NCBI GenBank assembly: GCA_016801845.1
Contig: CM028931.1
Span: forward strand, 7,213,563 to 7,277,562
Origin: Polydactylus sextarius
Taxonomy: Eukaryota > Chordata > Actinopteri > Polynemidae
Direction: 5' to 3'
DNA: 64,000 bases
Below are positions 22,515-33,949 of this stretch, piece after piece. The notes beneath the pieces are model-generated. The model saw only the letters and a list, made by a program, of their open reading frames with translations. It made no database searches and had not been told where the DNA came from. Every line of letters starts with the position of its first letter. Position 1 is the stretch's first letter. The position numbers and the translations under genes are program-made.

Positions 22515-25500
22515 ATGGCAGGTGTAGCGGTCGTTTCTCTGCTCTTGTCCGGGCTCATGATCGGCATCTGCGGAGCCAAATACGAACCGACCTGGGAATC
22601 GATCGACTCCAGACCTCTACCGGACTGGTACGACCAGGCCAAGTTTGGGATCTTCATTCACTGGGGGGTTTTCTCTGTTCCCAGCTTCGGTAGCGAGTGG
22701 TTCTGGTGAGTTTATAATCTCCGTGTTTCTAATAAAGTATGTGTTCACATCATGATAGGACTTCAGGTTTACACTGTAGCTTCTCTTGTTTTACTTCTAA
22801 ACTAAACAGTATTTAGTCGAAACAATAGACAGGTGCAGAAAACACGACTAAGGTCATATGATTGTATTCTTATGAATTCACGTGACTGGCCTGTGGCGAC
22901 CATAAACAGGAAGTGAATCCAAAAAAGCAAACAAAACAAGATGCTGTACTTCAGGTTTATTTGGAAATAAATATGATACGAAGAAATGATCTCATCACGA
23001 TCAGCTAATTTTAATCCACCAATTTATTCGTACTTAAAGCTTTTTTTGTTTTTTAATCAAATATCAGAGATTAAAGATCCGATCATGCGGTTTGACCAAA
23101 AAGCTCCAGCACAGCTATGAGAGATCAACACGTCAACAAAACCTGCCAAAGCTCCAGAAATCAATGTTATTTATGTTTTGTTTTTGTTTTTGTTTTTTTT
23201 TTAATATAGGACATTATGACGTGTTTCTGTTCGTGGATTTGAACTATTTCCTGTGATCAAAAAACATAAGACATAGCTGAGGGTGTAAATTTGATTTTTT
23301 TTTTTTTTAATCAAACATGTATGTGTGAATCAAGAAAAGTCTTTTCATCAACAAACTACTGTTTATTCTTTCAATACACATGAAATACACATAGTATCTA
23401 GATGTTAATTTCCACGAATCATCTTTGCCTGGTTTGCATTAATTTGTGTTTATTGTCCATGTCAGGTGGTACTGGCAGAAGCAGAAACTGAAGCCATATG
23501 TTGACTTCATGCAGAAGAATTATCCTCCAGACTTCAAGTACCAAGATTTCGGTCCTCAGTTCACTGCCGAGTTCTTCGATGCCAAAGAGTGGACGGATAT
23601 CTTTGTCGCATCCGGAGCAAAGTACATCGTCCTGACTACGAAACACCACGAAGGTTCATGATTGATTTGTTGTAAATTCAAGTGTTTTTAATCTTTGAAA
23701 CAAATAAGTCACTTTGCATATATTGTTATATCCATGCATTTTCAGGTTTTACACTATGGGGCTCAAAAAATTCCTGGAACTGGAATGCGGTGGATGTTGG
23801 ACCCAAAAGAGACCTGGTGGATGAAGTGGTCAACGCCGTCCGTGCTGATGGTAACATGCGTTTAGGGCTGTACCATTCCCTCTTTGAGTGGTTTAATCCG
23901 CTCTTTGAACTGGACGCTGCCAATGTTTTCACGACAAACTACTTTCCTACAACCAAAACGCTGCCCGAGCTGTATGAGCTCATCGTCAAGTACAAACCAG
24001 AGGTGCTGTGGTCCGATGGGGACGGAGATGCACCCGACAAATACTGGAACAGCACCGGATTCTTGGCCTGGCTCTACAATGACAGGTAAATCACACATTG
24101 ATCAACCAGTTGTTGACCTATTCTTCCCCTTTGTGCATAAAAAAACTGAGCTCATTTAAATGTTTTATCTTTCACAGTCCAGTGCGAGACACAGTGGTGA
24201 CTAATGATCGTTGGGGCTACGGCTCCATCTGCAAACACGGTGGATATTACACCTGTAGCGACCGCTACCAGCCGGGACACCTGCTCAAACACAAATGGGA
24301 AAACTGCATGACCATTGACAGCAAGTCGTGGGGTTACAGACGCAACGCTCCGCTCAGCGACTACCTCACCATAAACCAGCTTGTGGGGGTGAGGAAACCT
24401 CATCAACCTTCATCATGTTTTTTTTTTTTTTTAATCGCACATTCAATCTGTTGAGCTACTTCTTCTGAAACAAAAACTTCCGTTGTATGTATTTCAGGCT
24501 TTGGTAGAGACCGTTTCCTGTGGCGGGAACCTGCTGATGAACATCGGTCCGACACACGACGGACGGATCTCTCCGATCTTTGAGGAGCGACTGAGGCAGA
24601 TGGGTCAGTGGCTGAAGGTGAACGGTGAAGGCATCTACAACACGACAGTTTGGCGCGCTCAGAACGACAGCACCACTCCACACATCTGGTTGGTTTCTCA
24701 CATTATTCATATACGTCATCATTGGTTGGTTTGGTTTCAAACCTGAATGGAAACGGCTCCGTTTTTATTATATATCGGCGGATAAATTTACATAACTGTA
24801 TATATTCAACCACAAATGTAACAGTTGCATATGAGTTGATTTTATCAACTAGAAAAGAGCAAAAAAGCAAAATATTTTTTTTGACATCATTAAACTTTTT
24901 CTGGCTCATGTTAGAAACACTCTGCTCCGCTCGCACGATCAGTTTACATATATATTTGTGAACTTTATAGTTTATAAAATTCAAAATTTTATATTGTCTT
25001 ATTTTTCTTACATATAACGACCTGGAAATGATTAAAATCGCATGTTCCATACGGCATAGAAACCACTAAACACCCTAATCTTCAACAGGTACACCTCCAA
25101 ACAGAATCAAACCGTCTTTGCCTTTTTACTGGATTGGCCCAGCAGTGGGATTGTACTTCTCAGTGATCCTGTGGCTACGGTGGGACACACCACGGTAAGA
25201 CTAACGGTTCACCCCCAGTGAAACCCACAAACCTGTTGGCTTTTTTGCACATAAATTATACTGGCACTGCTGCATGGAGAGGCACACATATGTTAGAGAT
25301 AATTTAGTTTGTCCAGCAGAGAGCACTGATGAGTTTTACAGGATTCTGATCGAACATTTTCATGTTTATGTGTGAAAATGAACATGATGCAACAGGACTG
25401 TGGTTATTTTAATCATTGATTCATTAATCTCACATTGGAGAAGACTATTCTGAAGCTGTGGTCTCACAGGATTCTCCGTCATATTAGCGATTAAAGAAAT

Positions 25501-25810
25501 GAATGACGAGTGTTTAATTAAATAGACGGCACAAACTGGTCTGAACCTGCTCCAGTGTTCAATGACCACACTCCCTATAGGGGAAACAGACTGACTGGTT
25601 GCACATAAGAATAGTTCCTCATTCTTGTCAACAGGTCAGTATTATTCATGTTTTTGCTTCTTTTCTTAAAAGGTGGAGCTTCTAGGTTACGGCCCCCTGC
25701 AGTACGAGGCTCTGAAGCCCAACGGTCTTTGGGTTCTCCTGCCTCAGCTCTCCTTCAATCAGATGCCGTGTCAGTGGGCCTGGACGCTGAAGCTGACGGG
25801 CGCCACTTAA
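22515..25810 (+). CDS. fuca2: FUCA2, alpha-L-fucosidase 2 (GH29), secreted
   Basis: Glycoside hydrolase family 29 enzyme that removes alpha-L-fucose from glycans; secreted or lysosomal. Exons: 22515-22705, 23466-23653, 23746-24085, 24178-24388, 24498-24688, 25089-25194, 25673-25810 (TAA), phases consistent, 454 residues (human about 467). Start chosen at ATG 22515 (cacaATGg), giving a hydrophobic signal peptide (VVSLLLSGLMIGICG) before mature KYEPTWESIDSRPLP. GH29 marks: FGIFIHWGVFSVPSFGSEWF, TTKHHEGFTLWGS and LWSDGDG with the expected nucleophile Asp217. The sequences RDTVVTNDRWGYGSICKHGG and LVETVSCGGNLLMNIGPT match FUCA2 more closely than FUCA1. Confidence 0.96.
22706..23465 (+). other. 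First intron of fuca2
   Basis: AT-rich, with T-runs; no repeat family or coding signal recognised. Confidence 0.5.
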
Positions 25811-26189
25811 AACCTCACAAACCGGCGAACGCAAATTAAAATGTGTCTGTCTGGAAATGAACGAAAATCTAGGGATAAGGGAATGATATCTGCACTGCAC
25901 TGCCTTGAATGTAGACTTCAATGTTATATTTTATCTAAAAATAGTTTTAATAAAAAGCGAATGCAGGGAAATAAAAAAAAAAAAAAAAAGAAACATTATA
26001 TTTGTTTTTTACTTGGGTTATTTCTTATTTGGGACCAAATCTATGATTTTGTGTGATAAATGTGAACTTTGTAAAATAGGAAATATAACGTGTTAACATG
26101 TGATTCCACCCCTTCCCTCTTACACACGCAAATTTTTTTTACATGTTTTATGTGACTGATGTTAAGTTTGAAGATTTCTGGAATGTTTA

Positions 26190-26195
26190 AATAAA
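26190..26195 (+). terminator. Probable fuca2 poly(A) signal
   Basis: AATAAA about 380 bases after the fuca2 stop and 30 bases before a gttttttgtg-type T/GT-rich stretch that could be the downstream element. An earlier AATAAA is at 25949-25954. Confidence 0.6.
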
Positions 26196-26229
26196 ATCAG
26201 TGAAGCTTTAAAAACAGTTTTTGTGTTTT

Positions 26230-29200
26230 TTTTTTTTTTTTTTTTTTTTCAGCTGAAGTGTCCCTCTACCTCCCCCTGCTGCCTGTATCTGTCTTTTCTT
26301 TTCTTTTTTTTATTTTAAACTTATGATCTCTGCACCTTTACTGTGTAAGATAAACAGCAGCTCCTCTTATGCATGTAAAACATGTCTTGAGCTATGAAAT
26401 GTGCATATTGCACAGTTACGGGGGGAGTCCCTCCTTCTCCTCTCTGCCTCTGACCGCGGCCATAAAGCTATTTTTTTTTTTTAGACACAGATAGCCGCGC
26501 CTTCTCCACAATAGCCTTAGGTGTATTTTGTCACCTGAGATGTTGAGCCGAGCGCAGGGCGCATCTCACTGTTGTGTCTGCCCTCTGTTGCACGCCTTTA
26601 AGGTGGGAGGTCCCTGCTCTGCAAATGTTCCATGACGTGCAGATGGGGGGTTCGCAAGGGGTTCTCACGTCCATGCAACCCCCCCCACCCACTTCCCACC
26701 CATCCCCCTCCCCCTTCCCTCATTCAGCAGGCTTTCCCCTCAGCACGACAGCTGATCCCCTCAACAACAACAGACACACACAGAAACATGCCGGAGGATG
26801 CAAATCATGTGTGGGCAAACGCACAGAGCTGCCAGTTCCATTGACCTACATTTAATTCATATGCAATTGTTGACGATTGCGGCTTTAACGCGATATAATG
26901 GGCTGAACACCGTAACATACTGACGCATGGCCAATTATATTAGGATATAATTTTATGCACCTATATTAAATTGTAATTCTAACGTTTTTTCATTCATTAA
27001 ACAGGGAAAAAACAGAAAAACGGTTTAAAAAAAAAACAAGATCCCGAATCAACAGATTATTAATTTGTTGATTATTCAATTGATAATAGAAATGCGTTGG
27101 CATTTTTTGCAGAGTTAATAGTATAGAGTTAATCTAAACATGTGCACGGGGGAAAAAAACATGGCCAAATATCCAGACGTAATTTTCTTTTGACACATTT
27201 TAACCAAATCTATATAACTATGTTTTATTCCCTCCATACACCATAAGAATTCTCCAATATTCAGATTATTTATGTCCTTCAGCAAAGACTGCAACTTATC
27301 TGCTTTTGTTTTAGATCATTAGATGTAATCTAAATCTCTAAATGTCAAAGTAACCCCATCCACCCTTTCATTCCCAATAATATTGGATTTAGCCAAATAC
27401 TCAAGGCTTTATTTAGGTGAGGGTCAAAATCTGTTAGCCCTGCAGTTTTCCCCCTGAAGGTGAAATATAATTGAATGAGCCATGATATGTTTAGAAGGTT
27501 TGGTCGATAAGCTGTGTGACAGAGGGAGAGGAGTGGAGGAGGCGGTGCTCAGAGTGTTGGATTCCTTAGGATAAATGCACAGTGAGGACAGAAAATAAAA
27601 GTTTTGAGAGTCCTGGAGCATCAAATGTAACTTTCCGCTGCTTTAAAGCTCCTTAAATATGCTATTAAATCTCTTACTAGTAATTATAATATAGCTTTAT
27701 GTTAATTCACACCTGGAGTGGCTGTATTTTAACCCTGTATGGTCACAAATTAAACGGGACATAAAATACAAAACCATATTTTCCTCGGACGATACCAGAA
27801 CCTCTAAACCCCATCTCCGCCTCCTTTACACGTCATTTCTAAAATTAACAGCCGTGGTGAAGCGGTCTGTACTGGAAAAGGCATCAGTTTTGCACCCCCA
27901 AAATTTGCATAACCCAGCCCACTTTTGCAAGAGGGTAACAAACTACAATCATGTGGGAAATAATGTTAATACACCCTTTTGTCATGGCCGAGTGGTCTAA
28001 GAAACTTTTCTCTCTCCAGAAGCGAGGGTTTTCCCCGCTACGAGACAAATAAAGTTTCATTTTATCTTATCAAAGATTAAATAAAGTTCTGTTAGTGTCT
28101 AGTCTAGGATTAAGCGATGCGGTTACGATACACTTGTAACGCACTTGTTACATATTGCGTTGTGTTCACCTTAATGTTTATTTGTGTGTTTTCCGAGGGC
28201 TCCTGAACGCACCTCACCGGAGGGGGGATCACTGTTTTCTGAGTTTTATTATACTTATATTTAATCTTTATCTTTGCAGAAGGCGACAAAAAGAAATAAA
28301 GGTAAGGCTGAAGTTAAGCCGTCGCTGGAAACCAACCAATCAGCGCACGGCTCTTCTAAATATTCACAAGCGTGCTCCTGCACACTCATGAATATTAAGT
28401 GGGTGGAGAAATACCCATCGTTTCATTCTAGGGATATTTCATAACATTACGCAGTATAGGAGTGATCCTGGGCCTTTTTCAGCCCAACCAATACTACATA
28501 CACTGTTTGGAGACAGTTTACGATATTCAAAAACTCGTATTCTATGAGCCCTTTAATGCAGCGTGCAGTCAATGTGGCTGAAGCCCACGTACTCATTTTC
28601 TGCAGTCTTGGTGCTGTGATCAGTGGCAGTAATTATATATGTAGACAGGAACCGGAGGGGAAACTGTTACAGACGTTGGCATGGTTACCATGGAAACACA
28701 CAATCATGTCAGATTATTTTCAGGTACTGCTGCGATAATGGCATAAGTACGCTCGGTTTGAGAGGAGCAGACTTTTGAAATAAAGGTGGATGAACGAAAC
28801 CGGGAGTAATTGACGAGGGAAGTTGTTTTGTTTTGTTTTTTTTTATTTTTGAATGAATTAACAAGGGGGATTTAGGGGTTTATGCTGTTTTTAAATACAT
28901 ATTTACATCGCGGATTGTTTAAAATAAAATATCCAGCATCACCTGTACCTGACATATGATGACCACTACAGTCATCAGAGAGGAAAACCTCATTCCTTCC
29001 ATTCATAAACACCCCCCCACCCCCTTTCGCTCGCCGTGCGTCGTCCCCTGTGTCTCTCTCCCCTCCCATTTGTTTTACCACTAATAATATCATTAGCGGC
29101 CTGCTAGTAGTCGGGTGCATGTGTGGCATTCAATCACATGCAAATTTGTGGCACATTTGAGGCGGTCAGCAGAGCTGCAGCGCAGCTTTAGATAGTGGAA

Positions 29201-32200
29201 ATGCCAAGCAGTGTGGAACATCCTGGGGGACAGACCATTATATTTATAGAGACGAGCGACTTGACCTTCACTGCACATTGAGTATCAGCCATTTTAGCGC
29301 TACTGCTGCTGCTGCTACCGCTGCTCCTCCAGATACTGAATCCAGCATAATGAATCTCAGCTGCAGTGCAGTTAGTTAGCTTCAACTTCATCTTAGGCTT
29401 GTTAGAGGCTACGTCTAATAATAGCTCTCTGCAATTCCATACTGTGGAGGGACTCTGTCAATACACAGACGCTGCATTTGCTGCTTTCTTGGCACGCGCC
29501 AACTTGCAGCTTTCTAAAGGAAATGCACTGTGAAATTACAGTTTTGCTGTGCAGGGAATAAAAAGCCGCTGCCGTTTGTGGAAAAGGATTTTGAACTCCA
29601 AGGTGAAGTTCAACTTATAAGTCGTTACATAAGTTTAAAGCCTTTGTTCTGCTGTGTAAGCTTTATGTTAAGAGTAAGACTTGTGTTAAATATGCCCCGG
29701 CCATAGTAAGCACAGCTGGTGCAAACCCACAGCCAAGGACTCCTATTCATAGAGGCACCCAGTTGTTCTCACCTGATGGAACAGAGTGAAACCGAGCAGG
29801 ATGGTCAGAGCGGGTGAAGTATTTATAGTTGTGTAAACTATATTGTGTTTAAAGGCCAAAGTTTCACACAGATAACACCGAGTGATCATAAGGCATATTT
29901 AAATTCAGGGGAGATACCTTGCTCATGTGTTGAGAGGCGCAAATTATGAGATAAATTATAATGGAAATGCATTTTGGCAAGACAGTTTATCAGCTGCTTT
30001 GGCAGGTATCCAGACATCACTTACAACTAAAATCCAAGTAAAATTCAATCACTAGTCCATTTGTTGCAAAAGTGGACGGTTAAAGTAGTTTAATCGACAG
30101 GAATCTGAACCCCAGATGTTTTGCATTGGCAGAACTGTTACGTCACCGATCAGATAAAAGAACTAGAATAAAACTTCACTACCGTCGCGGCTACAAACGC
30201 TTCTTCCCGTCATTGTAACTCGTGGCCATAGTCACATTTAAAAATGTTAACAGTAACATGGTCAAACCGACAGCTACTTCAACAACTTGGCGCAAAAAGT
30301 TGCACAAAATAAACAGAGCGTGAGTGCCGCTCGAGTGCCACTTACGGTTAATTTATACGAGATGAATTTCCAGTTGTAAATACAAATCATGACAATACGG
30401 TCTGCGTAGTTCAGTTCATAAAAATAGCGTCAATAGCTTAAGCATCTTGTTCGGGAGGAAGTATTTAGAGTTTCCGAAGTAGCTGCCTGAATGTAGAGGC
30501 TGTAATGGCACCATGTCACATTGAACTCATACATCTGATTCACAGGATGAGGTTCGCAGCTGCACATAATCTGCAGTATTGTCCTAGTTTTCTTTTTTCT
30601 TTTTTTTTTTTCCTTCTTGTGCCGTGTTAATGACACTCTCGTCACGACTCTCTCCATTCACAAAGCAAATCCTGTCGTGACGGAAAGAACTGGCTCTGAA
30701 CAGGCTGTGGGTGTCTCACAAAAGCCGAGAACATGTCTAATTTCTGCAGCATCCTCACAAACCAGCCGCTCGCCGTCTTTTCATTGAGCTCCTCTCGACA
30801 TACACATAGACAGTGAATGGCAGCACGCTGTAGGAAATGTACATTCATTCTGCACCATGTGATTAGTGTCTTTCAAAGCACTTTTTTTTTTTTTTGCATC
30901 TCTTCTCTCTGCTCTGAACACTGTGTCCAACAGATTAACACACATAATAATAGTTAATGAACGTGTACCTGAGTGAATTTGTGTCACACAATTCAATGCT
31001 AAATAAATAAGTGACTGAATCTGGGGATGAATGGATGACAGAAATCCAGAAAGGTGATGTTTAGCTCTTTGCATCATGATATCCGACTCCCCGGTTAGAG
31101 TGTAGTGTGAGGCAGCTGCCGCTGTGCTTTGAAATGCAGCGAGAGAGGAAAAGCGTCCTTAAACGTGGGCTGTTGTGTAATCCCTCTCAGGGCCCCTTTG
31201 CTATTTTTGTGCCTGGGTCCGCACGTCACGGTTGGGTATTTTCTCTGGTGACTAGCTCGCATCAATAGATCTTCTAATGTACACCCAGTCAGCCAGCAGC
31301 TTCATGACTGATGGGACTTTACCTCGCTAATTTATTTCATTATTGTTGCCCGGACATGAGGAGAATGGAGAAATGGAGTATGCAGTATGAGGAATGTCAC
31401 ATGTGACTGCCGATATGGGACAGGGGACTATTCAAATGTCAGGTTTGTGTGAGGATTATATTTGATATCTGAATGTCAGCTGCTGTATGAGCTGAGGCTT
31501 TTTTCCCATCAGACTGTGTGCTTTATGTCATTCTGATCACACTGGGAGCTGCCGTTTGACTCTGCATGCTATGTGTTGTGTTGCCGTTAGTGTACCACAG
31601 AGGGTTTTACCATCCAGCCTGTGTGAAGCCGGTCATCTCCTTATGATATTTATGGATTTGTTGTCAGCGTGAGGCTTCATGCCTGTTCCCTTTAATGGCC
31701 AACTTAGCCTCTAATGATGTAATGCAGAGGCATAACGATGCTCTACCATAGCCAGCATTTATTTGCTCATTGTCCTCTCTCGTGTGTGGAAATCATCGAA
31801 GGATGTTCCCCGACAAATGTCGGCTGTTAAAAACAAACGTCCCCTTGAAGTCAATTCTTCATCCATGCGGACATACTGTACCACAGTCAGCCCACAATCG
31901 TCCTGATACACACCTACTGCCACCCACCTGCCTCCTGTTGTTGCACGTCATTGCTGCCGTGTCATGTATTTTTGTATAGGTTAGTGCTTGTTGCCGGGAA
32001 CGAGAGAGATGTTTGCAGTTAAAGATTTGCCGATACAGTTTTTTCCCCCCCTCCAACCACCGCCACTCCCCCCCAAAAAAGAAAAGAAAAAGTCTGAATC
32101 TGCTGAGAGACTTGTCAATGAGACTCTGAATATGTCGGCTCAGTTCCCTCTCTATCGAGTTTAGTTCAAAGGTATGCATTGTTCCTGGGGTCTTATCTCG

Positions 32201-33845
32201 CTGTCACTCTGCACCCATATTCCCCTTCCCTCCTCTCACGGCTCACGGAGGATGGAAACTAAGCAATGAGGTCAGACCGACCTTGAAAGGGAGCTCCCTA
32301 CCAGGCCTCTGAATGTTGTTACCCCCAGGCACCCCACTTAGTTTACCTCTGTAAACCTCCCCGTTGAAACATGGATCATTCCAACCCGAGGCAGCCCCCC
32401 TCCGTCCTCACCATCATTCATACAGTATGCCTTCATTATTTGTCTCTTTCCTGCTCTAGAAGAAGCCCCCAAGTCTCCCTGAAAGCAGAGCTGCTGAACC
32501 GTAGCCAAAAGAGGGAATTCATTCAATCATACAGAAAATAATAATAAAAAAAAAAAAAAAAAAAACAATGGGGAGATTATCATCCTTACAGCTGCTTTCG
32601 AGCATCTCTCGGCATCTCGAGTCACCTTGGATTCATATCCTCTGGTTTTTGCCAGAGGAGTGAGTGTGTGGCGTGCTAACAAAGAAAGAGAGGGAGTGAG
32701 AGAAAGAGAGTGAGAGTCGGAGGATGTCCTAATTAAGGGGAACTCAGAGGGTTTGAACCAGATAATCTTACATAACCTCGTTAGGGAGGACACAGCATTT
32801 GATACTGAGAAGATGGAAATGACGTGCCCTCAGAGACCCATCCCTTTGGTATGAAAAGAAAAGTGTAGGGGCAAAACCAATTCCCTTTAACCACAGGGGC
32901 GATGCTGTTTCTTGTTAGTCTGCCGTGTTTATGTACAGTACAGTATGTGGTCCTGCACAGCTCAGTGGAGACAATAACACTGAAACCTGGAGGCAGGTTA
33001 AAGGGTCTGAATCCCATGAGAGGCAAAGAATCTGAACTTATTATGATACGACTGGATCCAACAGTTGCAGATAAGGATGATTAATGTACAGATATTAACA
33101 TTAGTACTGTCTCTTATCTTATGTGTATTTTATTTCAGCAGATAGTTTTGATTTGATCAGTTAAAAAGTTAAATATAGATATAGAAAAAGTCCTATTTTC
33201 CTAAGCAACGCAAAGATTTGTCAAGAAACACTAATTAAAGTTGTGCTTGAATTAAGCCATGTACAGATATTTGAACTTACAACTTAGAATATAAATATTC
33301 TAAATATTCTAATAAGTCATATTTTTGCATTGAGGAAGAGAACATGCTGAAAATGCCGAAAGGAGCCGGGAGTTTCAAAGGTGATGATCATTACTACTAC
33401 GACTTTCCATTTGGCTCACACACAAACACAACACCGCACTCAAAATAAACATATACACATGTAGAGCCACACATGTACTACAGCGTTGGCATCTTAAATA
33501 CCTACACGCGCACACACACATATATCCACAGGCACGTCCACAGCGCTTCAGTAAATTCGGGGTATCTGCCAGGGGTGACATGAGGTGCCTTTATTATTTT
33601 GTTTTTTTTAGAGGCTGGTAAAGAGACTGATTTTTTTCCATTCCTGCTGCGATGGAGCTCATTATGAATTTTATGCTTCAATTTTATTAGCAGGACTTTT
33701 GGAAAACAGTCTCCAATAGTTCTCACTCTTGACTAGAGTTGTTGAAGGTTAAACTTTTTTTTTTTTTTTGTCTTTATAATTTTCTTTATCTGCTCCCAGT
33801 GTCAATTTTCAATCTAATTTTCAATTTCTGTCTCATTTCTTTCAG
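26230..33845 (+). other. Gene-free region upstream of hivep2 (probable 5' introns, UTR exons and regulatory DNA)
   Basis: About 7.6 kb with no exon matching a known protein. Repeat content is low next to the flanking introns, apart from homopolymers and the tRNA-like fragment at 27981. The large hivep2 exon starts with a splice acceptor, so non-coding 5' exons lie upstream, here or beyond. Stretches of mixed, non-repetitive sequence near 29090-29400, 29460-29620 and 31080-31760 look like candidate conserved non-coding elements, judged only by composition and lack of repeats. Confidence 0.4.
27981..28043 (+). pseudogene. tRNA-Leu/Ser-like fragment (decayed tRNA or SINE head)
   Basis: gtcatggccgagtggtctaag matches the 5' half and A box of tRNA-Leu/Ser genes. 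It is followed after a short degenerate section by aagcgagggttttcccc, which resembles a decayed T-arm/B box (GGTTCGAATCC). No intact acceptor stem or anticodon arm can be folded, so it is not a functional tRNA. Confidence 0.45.
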
Positions 33846-33917
33846 ATGACCCTTCCCTGCAATCAATTCACACGTATGTTAATATCACTACGGTTACATA
33901 ACAGATATTGTCCTTGA
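33846..33917 (+). other. Possible upstream ORF in the hivep2 leader
   Basis: A strong acceptor (tctcatttctttcag, ending 33845) is followed at once by ATG and a 23-codon frame ending in TGA at 33915-33917, 32 bases before the main hivep2 ATG at 33950. It is out of frame with the main ORF. If the exon instead begins at the weaker acceptor ending 33904, this uORF is not in the mRNA. Confidence 0.35.
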
Positions 33918-33949
33918 AAATCGATCCCAAAGAAAGTGACATTGGATTC

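Noticed and set aside
27981..28043. Functional tRNA-Leu gene
   Set aside because: Only the A-box side is intact; no acceptor stem, anticodon arm or proper B box can be formed.
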